From the NCBI GenBank assembly GCA_025765595.1, contig JAIVFH010000001.1:744001-808000 (forward strand): a DNA stretch of 64,000 nt, in the 5' to 3' direction. Source of the DNA: Obelidium mucronatum. Lineage: Eukaryota; Chytridiomycota; Chytridiomycetes; Chytridiales; Chytriomycetaceae. Made by a program: the position numbers and the translations under genes. The notes under the pieces are model-generated. The model had not been told where the DNA came from, searched no databases, and saw only the letters and a program-made list of their open reading frames with translations. Below, one piece after another: positions 56,477-64,000 of the stretch. Position 1 is the first letter of the stretch; each line of letters begins with the position of its first letter.

Positions 56477-59400
56477 TCACCGATAGTTGCCTCTTGCCGT
56501 TGTTGTGCTACGTCCGATCACTCCTTTCTTAATCATTGATCGAACGCCTGATTCCGCAACCCCTCCACCAGCTGCACGGGATTTAGGCCCAGGTTTTGCC
56601 CCTCGAATTTCCCCCATTGATCGAAGAGTTGTCGCTGTCGCAATCTGTCGTTGTGACTCGAAACCATTGTCATATCCTGGATTGTTTCCTCCTGGATATC
56701 CCATAAACCCACCACCACCACTCATATCCATAGACTGTGAAGGAAAAGATCCGGATGATATATAAGTCAGTATACCCCCATTCGAGTCCATACCCATCTC
56801 CTCTGGTGGGATATAAGTTCCTGGCGAATGTCCCCGTTGGTTCAATCACATAAGATTGCTTGAAGGTCACGACTGGAACTGTTGTGAGTTTTATCCTTGC
56901 TGGTACTAGGCCCGGATGCACTGTAGGTGGTGGCGGTGTAAATTGTGGAGCTGTGAGTTGGAGCGCTTGAAGCGACGGTAAAGGTGCCTGCTGACGTTAT
57001 TGTGGAATTAGTACGTCGGTAACTTGCGGGTGCTGCATGAATGGTGGCGGATATTGCTGTTGTTGGATATAAGAAGGTTGTCCGTTGAACCCAAATTGCG
57101 GAAATCCTCCCATAAAGGAAGAAGGACCACCTTGAGGCCAATACCCAATACCGCCATTTGGACCAGCCAAAGATGGCGCCATTGTGTTTTTACCCCCTTC
57201 TAAAGGTTTTGCTTCTGCTTTTTTGGGTGCAAGTTTCTTTGGCTTGGATACAACTGTCACTCGAGTTTTCCGAACTGGTGGTTTTGCCGGCTGGCGACTC
57301 TTCTGGAGGTCTATCGTCCATAATTGAGCCAGAGCTCCTAAGAGGCGGAACTAGATTTTTGGATCCAAATGTTTTCCTTTTTGGCTCATCATCCATAATA
57401 GACTCCCTTTGTCCCATAGGCTGCGCTTTTTTGGAAAACAATACTCGTCCTCGAGGTTGATCGTCATCTCTACCGCCCAGTTGCTGCTTCAAATTCGGCT
57501 CTGAGTTTCCCATTCGGGCTTGGGATCCTCCTTGAAATCGTGTGTCTGTGAGTGAGCCTGTTGGAGCCTGTTCAAGTGGTTTTCGCTTTCACCATATACC
57601 ATTTCAAGTATTGCACAGTTTCAGGAGATACCATTCCTTGATCTTGAGCTGCTTTCAACGCGGATGATGAAAGCATTAGTCTATCTGGCATTTTTTGTAG
57701 GTTTCCAGCTGCAGATTCTCCAAAGTTCTTTGCTGGCTCTCCTAAGATATCTATTAGAATTCTGTAAATTTTAAGTTGGGTGTCAAACCAGAATTGTATT
57801 TTCCTGATATCCTGTCAGAATATCGGTACTCTTGACTGGAATTTGAGTTACTTTCATCGTTTGCTTGGTTCGCTCGATTGCCATTGTAAACAGCTCTCCT
57901 CTCGAGGTCCTGTATATTTTCGTCGTTTTCGTCCTGGATAAAGAAATTAGTTGCCTCCAATTTTGTTTTGATTCTTTACCGAGACTCCATGTCCATTTGC
58001 AAAGTCAGAGGCCATTCTTTGTCGACTTGTCCTGTTTCTATATTCCCCAGGATCCATGCTCTTTGATCTGCGATCATCACTGTCGTAATGACCAAATCGG
58101 CTTGCATGATGTCGATTATCCTATTCCTTCTTCGTCATCTGCCACCCCCATTGCACCATACGCAAGGGTTTTTATGGCTTTACGCCGCGACGACGGATTT
58201 CGTGATAGAACAGCTTTTCCGGGATTTCCTGGAGGCGTACTCTTTTTTGTTGTAGGAATTGCAGCCGTAGCAGTCAAATAATGAGGCGGTGGCGCTGGTT
58301 GATTTGAAGAGCGTTTGTGAGTGTCTGATTTTGATGTATGAGAAGATGGTAATTCGTCCGCCTCTGAAAGGCCCATAGCAGAGAAGCCATCATTATCAAG
58401 TTTCATTTGCAGTCGACGTTGAAACTTTTCTGAACGTGACCCCCGCGAATTAGATGAGCGAGTACCGCTTGCGGATTTCGGAGTTGGTGCTTTTTTAGTT
58501 TTGGTGAGTTTTGCAGATTCTACACGCTTTTTTGACGCTGTTCGTTCGCGAGCCTCGAGTTCCACTTTAGATTTTGGCGCGAACGATTCTTCCTCTTCTT
58601 CAAACGATTTACTCTCCAATTCTTCTGATGACTCCTTTGACATGAACTCCTGTGAGTCTGTTTCTGACACATCAACCAGAGAGCCGCTTCCTTCTGCTGA
58701 AAACTCCTGCGATTCTACCACGTTGGGGTCGTCCACAACGACAACTTTTGGCTTTGGCTTTTTGATGGCCGGCTTTGTCATGGGTGCTGCTGTTACTGGT
58801 GCCGGCTTTGAGATTGCAGGTTTTATGTTGTTTCCCCCTTCCACCGCCTTCAACTTTGACTTTTTCACAGTAATTGTTTCGCCTGATTTCCTTACAGTTT
58901 CAGGAGATTCAATCTTTTTTTTCGCCAATGTAGCAGCTTTCTTTACTGGTGGAGGTGATTTGTTTTTGACGGAATTATTTGAGCCCAGCTCCTCGATGCT
59001 CTCTTCAGTTATTCCAGGTTCGTGCTTTTGATTGATTATCGCAGGCTGCTGCTGTGTTAGGCCGCGTTCTCTCATCACCCGATGGAGCTTCCACAATCGC
59101 ACTTAATTGGCTGTTAAGAGGTTTCTTCCCTTTAATTGATGTCGCTGTTTCGTTTGTTTGTGTTTTGGATCGCGTTCGCACTGCTGCTTTCGGTGATTTT
59201 GGGGACGATATTCCACTTGGTGGTGCAACCGTCGCGTTCGAGTTATCAGATCCGTCGTGAGTTTGAAACTCTGTTTTGTTTGTTTTTGGTTCAGTAGGCA
59301 TTTTATGAGAGCGTGTATCTTCAATCCCCAAACCTCCAAACTCATTGTCCTCGTTATTTAAATGATTCACATCTTGATGATGTGCTAGTCCATTGCTGTG

Positions 59401-59734
59401 ACCGTCGCTGACGATAATTTGAGGATGATTCAGCTCGGCTTGCTGAGGTTTCACAGCCGGTGGCTGAAGAGAAACGCCCACAGACTTTATTTCAGGAGGT
59501 GGTTCGGCAGAGCTTGAAAACAGTATCTTTCGTAATAATCATTGATTCCGGTGGAGTCTTTTTTTTTTTTTAATCACGAGCGAGTTTTTCGATGAAACCG
59601 TGCAGGTTCGCTTTTTTTTTAGTTCCTGCTCCAAGAGTTTTGCTATTCTCACTCACCTTGGGATCGTTGGGGAGTCCAGGCAATCCTTTCGCCGGAGGCG
59701 CGTCCGGAGTCTTTCCCGGCTTCTTCTTAAACAT
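56477..59734 (-). CDS. Long disordered Lys/Ser/Pro-rich protein, many exons, 3' splicing unresolved
   Basis: Supported exons: 59734-59657 (MFKKKPGKTPDAPPAKGLPG...), 59526-59095, 59051 to about 58170, about 58070-57980, 57933-57830, 57761 to about 57600, and about 57560-57320. From about 57300 the coding frame changes (RKTRVTVVSKPKKLAPKK; then YIPPEEMGMDSNGG...) and I could not settle the junctions; the last frame ends at 56477 with a Gly-rich segment and GRSTTTARGNYR. The protein is rich in Lys, Ser, Glu and Pro with nuclear-localisation-like clusters (KKPKPKVVVVDDP, SKKRVESAKLTKTKK). Twin SIMDD(E/R)P units occur near 57320-57400. Family unknown; one gene or two is not certain. Confidence 0.45.
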
Positions 59735-59958
59735 GAGCTGCTAATTCTCTTTCCCTGCGACAGCTTGAGGAGATTGTTGGTGTTTGCGATAAAATGACAG
59801 CCAGTTGGGGGAAAGAACAAGGGGATTGGCAAAAGAATGTAAATCCAGGATAATGGCGTCCTAATAAACACTTTGGCTGTAACAAATATTATTGCCCAAA
59901 TTACACGCTTGTTAAGTTCATAAATTATTTATATTATTGTGCAGTTAATTTAATAATC

Positions 59959-60726
59959 ATGTCAAAATCATCGATTCCCGCAGGCGGCCTGTCGTCCTGT
60001 GAACAAACACGTCAAGCAGCTGCCCTTCCAAAGTAGCAGAGCTCCTTAAAGAATACCCGTCAGTCGTAACGTAAGTTTCAAGCATTCAGCAATCAAACCC
60101 GCTGCTAATTTGATACCACCAGCGTTGTAGTTCAGTGGGGAGACCAAGACATGTGAGACGACCATACCAAAAAATTCCATATGAAACTGAAAAATCAAAA
60201 CATCGCACAGTTATCAGCATGTCAACAACGCAATCTATGTCAAATACTTTGAGACTGGTCGAATCTCATACTTCAACCTCCTCGTGGAACACATGGGTCA
60301 ATCCAAAGTCAAAGCACTGCTTTCCTGGGAATGCAATTGGGAACGTATTATCAAAGCTATCTATGGATTATCGGAAACCAGTCACGTATCCAGATACATG
60401 TCTGTGTTTTTTTTGCTGTTAACTTTTGGGCCTCGTGAATGTATTGACTGAAATCGGATAATTTACTGGAAACAGTGACCATTGGCGTACGCGTAGACCC
60501 AAAATCAATTAAATCGGATAGATTTGACCAGGAATGCCGAATCGTCAGCCACAAGTTTGAATGCATCACAAACGAAGGACGCGCTACACTTGTATGCTTT
60601 GATCACAAGGCAAAACGAAAGATTGCAATTCCTAAAGAGTTTTTGGAAGGGATTTCTCACTTGGAGCAGCTGAACGCTAATCCATCTTGGAATTCGACTT
60701 CTGTTGGTTTCAATCCAAAGTTGTAA
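59959..60726 (+). pseudogene. Hotdog (4HBT) thioesterase paralogue A with two frame breaks
   Basis: Exon pieces: 59959-60070, 60123-60152, 60218-60399 and 60476-60726. The parts align with the paralogue at 61926: VQWGDQD, HVNNAIYVKYFETGRISYF, GNVLSKLSMDYRKPVTYPDT and FDQECRIVSHKFECITNEGRATLV. One base is missing near 60030 (before KVAELLKEYPS), and the frame changes again near 60325. Splice sites are intact. So it is either a recent pseudogene or an active gene with assembly indels. The hotdog fold would hydrolyse acyl-CoA thioesters. Confidence 0.65.
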
Positions 60727-61060
60727 GTACAGTATGAGTTCCACCATGTGGAAAAGACGAAAATCAATAAAAAAAACATTGAATATTGCGTGATACTTTC
60801 GTGGGGTTTCTTCCCGTTAGACATGGGGCACATTTGGGGCTCCTTGACGAGGGAATGAGTTTCCTCACTCGAAATCGCAACCGAGGGGTAAAAAACTGAA
60901 GAGGGTAGCTCTTTCAAAATGGCTTGGAATCAAGTTTTTTTCTGCTCAAGAGATAAACAAAAAAAGTGGAATTTTTTTTTGATTCTAAATCATCTCCTAT
61001 AGTTATATAAATGCAACATTGTTGCATTGTTTTGCATTGAAAGGAAACCCAGAAAAAAAT
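60727..61060. other. Intergenic region between thioesterase paralogues A and B
   Basis: AT-rich; TATATAAATG near 61002-61012 may be the TATA box of paralogue B. No other gene is seen. Confidence 0.4.
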
Positions 61061-61844
61061 ATGTCAAAATCATCTTCCATTGCCGCCAGCGGCGGATGGA
61101 TGCCGTCAAGTGAAACTCGGAAAACTCTTCCACCCAAAGTTGCCACACTTCTGCAAGAATACCCAACTGTGATCACGTAAGGAAGCAGAAGAAAAAAAAA
61201 AAGAGCGCTTGGCGCGTTCTCGACTACTTACTAACAATAGAGCCCATCATTCCCTTGGTTACAGGCTTCCTGTTCAGTGGGGAGAGCAAGACTTGTAAAT
61301 AAGTTTAACCCTCCCCCCCTTTTATCTTAGATTAATATCTGCATTAATATTAATAGGAATCAGCATGTTAATAATGTAGTATATCTCCGATACTTTGAAT
61401 CTGGCCGGATGGCCTACTTTAATGACCTTGCCAATTGCCTGGGCATGCCAGACATGAAGGCAATGCTGGAGGGCAAAACTGTTGGTACAGTTCTCTCCAA
61501 AGTAGTCTTGGATTACCGACGACCCGTTGCGTATCCCGATACATGTGAGTTAATTTTTTTTCTTTTTGTGTGTGTGTTATCCTGTTAAAAACAATTTTTC
61601 CAAGTGACCATTGGTATCAAAGTAGACGCCAACTCGGTCCGTTCCGACAGATTCGATCAAGTCTGCAGAATCGTGAGTCCACAAGTATGGAAGCATCGTG
61701 AATGAAGGTCGCGCGACGCTTGTCTGTTTTGATCACCAGACTCAACGCAAGGTTGATTTGAATCAACTGGAAGGGCTTTTGGAGGTGATTCAACAGTGGG
61801 AAAAGGGAACGAGTCCAGTTTGGAACGCAGCGTCAAAGTTATAA
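61061..61844 (+). pseudogene. Hotdog thioesterase paralogue B with one frame break
   Basis: Exons 61061-61176, 61265-61294, 61357-61544 and 61605-61844. It reads MSKSSSIAASGGWMPSSE..., LPVQWGEQDLNQHVNNVVYLRYFESGRMAYF and LDYRRPVAYPDT as one good frame. In the last exon an extra base at about 61679 (AGTCCACAAG where paralogues have AGTCACAAG) shifts HKYGSIVNEGRATLVCFDH out of frame. All splice sites are intact, so an assembly error is as likely as a pseudogene. It shares exon layout with paralogue A. Confidence 0.65.
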
Positions 61845-61925
61845 TAATATTGATAAATCATGAATAAAAGTAACATATACAGACATATAAATATAATATT
61901 TAATACACTCAAAAAAAAAAACAAC

Positions 61926-62679
61926 ATGTTTCGTGGAATTCATGTCATGGTTCCGAAACGGCTACAATCAACTGTCGTCCCAGCGATCCCAGTTGGCGGA
62001 CTTGCAACTGCCGAAGCGACAAGAGCGTCTCTGTCACCCAAAGTAGCAAGCTTATTGAAAGACTACTCGTCACTCATAACGTGAGGTCCCAAGTTTTGTT
62101 TGTTTTTTTACTTTGATCCAAAACTCCTTTACTAATACTCTGTTCAAAAGGCTTCCAGTGCAATGGGGAGAACAAGACTGGTAAATGAATGGGATCTTGG
62201 GTTTGACGGAAGTCCTTAACCAACAACCACAACCTGCCAAAAAATACAGCTACGGCCATCTCAACAACGTCCACTACCTCCGATACTTTGAAAGCGCCCG
62301 CCTCGCCCACTTTGAACAACTCGGCGCCAAATACCTCACCCCAGAACAAACAGCCTCCTTTGTCAAGGCACCCGACTCCAAAACCATTGGACCGATTGTC
62401 AAATCCGTCAGCTTCAACTACCGGAAAGTTGTAGACTATCCGGATACAGTCACAGTGGGGATTAAGGCTGATTCGTCAACGTTGGGCCAGGTGGACCGGT
62501 TTGGTCAGACGTGTGTTATTGTGAGCCATAAACTGGAGGCTGTTGTTGCGGATGGAAGGGCGACGGTTGTTGCGTATGATTATGGGAGACATGTTAAAGC
62601 GGCTGTGCCGGTTTTTGTGAGACATGCGCTTGAATCAGAAACGCGGGAGAATACACGTGAGGAGCAGAGCAAATTGTAA
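61926..62679 (+). CDS. Hotdog (4HBT) acyl-CoA thioesterase, paralogue C, probably mitochondrial
   Basis: Exons 61926-62080, 62151-62180 and 62250-62679 (204 aa) with no frame break. The N-terminus (MFRGIHVMVPKRLQSTVVP) is basic and amphipathic, fitting a mitochondrial presequence that paralogues A and B lack. The 4HBT core has LPVQWGEQD, YGHLNNVHYLRYFESARL (the conserved H-x-N-N of the hotdog thioesterase helix) and VVDYPDTVTVGIKADS. Paralogues A and B have a further intron at PDT; it is absent here, which suggests intron loss. The tail is charged. Likely substrate is an acyl-CoA; chain length is unknown. Confidence 0.8.
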
Positions 62680-62809
62680 TAAAACGGAAAGTCAAGAATT
62701 ATACTACACTGAAAAGTCACAAAAATGATACTGTACTTATTTACTTCTTCTATTTATCAATAAAACTATATACACTAAAAAAATAAAACAAAATAAATCT
62801 TTTAAAAAA

Positions 62810-64000
62810 ATGGCGACAACTCTCGTCTTTTCTGATGCGTTCTTTGCATCAGCTGGCGCTCTTTCAGCAAAGTCCCGGCGATGGTTGGGTGTTGATGTTT
62901 GCCTGTTTTGCCCTGTTTCGTTAAACCTTGACAACAAAAGGACGCAAGAGGTTGTTTCAAATCCAGCGAGGAAAGACGACCTCAAACTTAAGCAGTGGGT
63001 CCGGGAGGACGAACTGGGACAGCGTGCGTTTGTTGTGTTTCTCCTGGTCGAGAGCAACATTAACCAAAAAAAAAGTAGCCCTTGCTGTTCCAAAGGCCAC
63101 GTTTTCAGTGGCTGTATATACGGACGAAGAATACTCTGCTCATCTACAAAGTGGGGGGAAATTAAACTATCTTGGCGGTTGCTTGATGTTTAACTCACTA
63201 CAACATCAGGCCCAGACTGGACGAAACAGGAAACAGACAGACTATTTGAGCTTTGTCAGACATTTCATCTCAAGTTTATTGTTATTGCGGATCGATATGA
63301 GTCTGAGGAAGGAGAAAAGACTAGAACTGTGGAGGTGAGAGTGCGGAGGAAACGAAACACACACCTTATTCACTTTAAAATATTCTGGAAACGGAAAAAA
63401 AAGGACTTGAAGGAGAGATACTTTGATGTCGCTGGTAAACTTCAGGTCGCTCGATCTGGTCCTCACGCCCAATATCCAACCAGTATTCAAATACAACAAA
63501 GGTAGCTCGAGTGTTTTGTATTTTTTGGTAGTCCATTCTCACCTTGAAAAAAAACACAAAAAATAGATCGCGATCTTGAAAGGAAAAAGAATCTGCTTGC
63601 GCTCAAAAGCCGGCCGCCCGAAGTCATCAAGGAAGAGCAACAATTATTTCATGAGCTCAAGAGACGTGAGCTTCATGAACGGAAATGGGCCTCCGAACGG
63701 GATTACTTGGTCAAAATCTTATCGAATCATGAATTGCCCTGTGCCTATGCTTTTGCCAAATATTCCAGGTGTTCCTGGAGGCGCGGGGGCTTCCTTTGAT
63801 AATTCTCGAGTGAGTTGACTCTAAAAAAAAGAGTTTATTTTTTTTGGTGTTGTGTTGACTCTTTTTTTGTTATTTAGAAAAAGAAAAGGCCTGCGGATGG
63901 AAGTCTTGCGGAAGCGAAAAGACGGCCGCCTCTTGTTTCCCAAGATAGTTGTGAGTGTCTCCATTGCTTCCTTTTGACTCATTAACGAAAAAAAACAAAC
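62810..64000 (+). CDS. SWC4: SWC4/DMAP1 homologue, 5' part (cut by window end; frame breaks)
   Basis: Exons: about 62810-63023, 63110-63150, 63210-63334, 63404-63501, 63567-63809 and 63878-63950, then a further intron. [53 protein letters not shown] and [16 protein letters not shown] match the conserved N-terminus and SANT-like domain of DMAP1/SWC4, a subunit of the SWR1 and NuA4 chromatin complexes. [14 protein letters not shown] and [21 protein letters not shown] follow. The frame is off by one between GKLQ and VFKYNK (about 63445-63485; a 49-nt intron or an indel) and near 63738 (extra C before [14 protein letters not shown]). The first ~40 residues are uncertain. Confidence 0.7.

Noticed and set aside
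58501..59031. 176-codon plus-strand open frame
   Set aside because: Ser/Asp/Phe-rich shadow of the Lys/Ser-rich coding strand of the disordered protein.

Overview
The window is nuclear DNA of a zoosporic (flagellated) fungus, most likely a chytrid. Genes are closely spaced on both strands and most have several short GT-AG introns (about 42-130 nt) with fungal-type branch points. The gene content mixes fungal families (DUF4419, a DUR3-like symporter, NAB2) with genes expected in a flagellated lineage (an ERICH3-like ciliary protein, a Frizzled-like receptor). All splice models were made by eye from splice sites, reading frame and family resemblance.

Left arm (1-12 kb): a partial glycosyltransferase-like membrane protein, a NAB2/ZC3H14 poly(A)-RNA binding protein, a class F (Frizzled-like) seven-helix receptor with a 10-cysteine CRD and a KTxxxW motif, an ATP-grasp ligase, an RRM-like protein, and two unrecognised genes. 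Transposon-rich block (12-23 kb): a two-copy tandem repeat; the 5' end of a tyrosine-recombinase (Ngaro/PAT-type) retrotransposon abutting a truncated receptor-like gene; a complete MULE-type DNA transposon with perfect 40-bp inverted repeats whose transposase model carries a Ulp1-like protease; and a decayed body of the tyrosine-recombinase retroelement ending in split direct repeats.

Middle (23-41 kb): a sodium:solute symporter, the ESCRT-I subunit TSG101/VPS23, casein kinase 2 alpha, and a membrane-anchored AAA-type ATPase. These are followed by five small heat shock protein (Hsp20) paralogues that share an unusual hydrophobic N-terminus. The fourth is split by a complete 3.5-kb PIF/Harbinger transposon (TAA target duplication, two-gene cargo) sitting inside its intron. 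The promoters of the family share a CCACGTCA-type bZIP/UPRE-like site.

Right arm (41-64 kb): an ERICH3-like ciliary protein, an RCHY1/Pirh2-type E3 ligase, ribosomal protein uL14 (RPL23), cytosolic Hsp70 with a start codon split by an intron, a secreted PAN-like protein, tRNA-Ser(AGA), a Mn-type cation diffusion facilitator, a small unknown gene, proteasome ATPase RPT3, a long disordered protein, three tandem hotdog thioesterases (two with frame breaks) and the 5' part of an SWC4/DMAP1 homologue. Several protein-quality-control genes (Hsp70, Hsp20s, RPT3, RCHY1, TSG101) lie in the same 40 kb, but nothing shows that they are co-regulated beyond the shared Hsp20 promoter motif.
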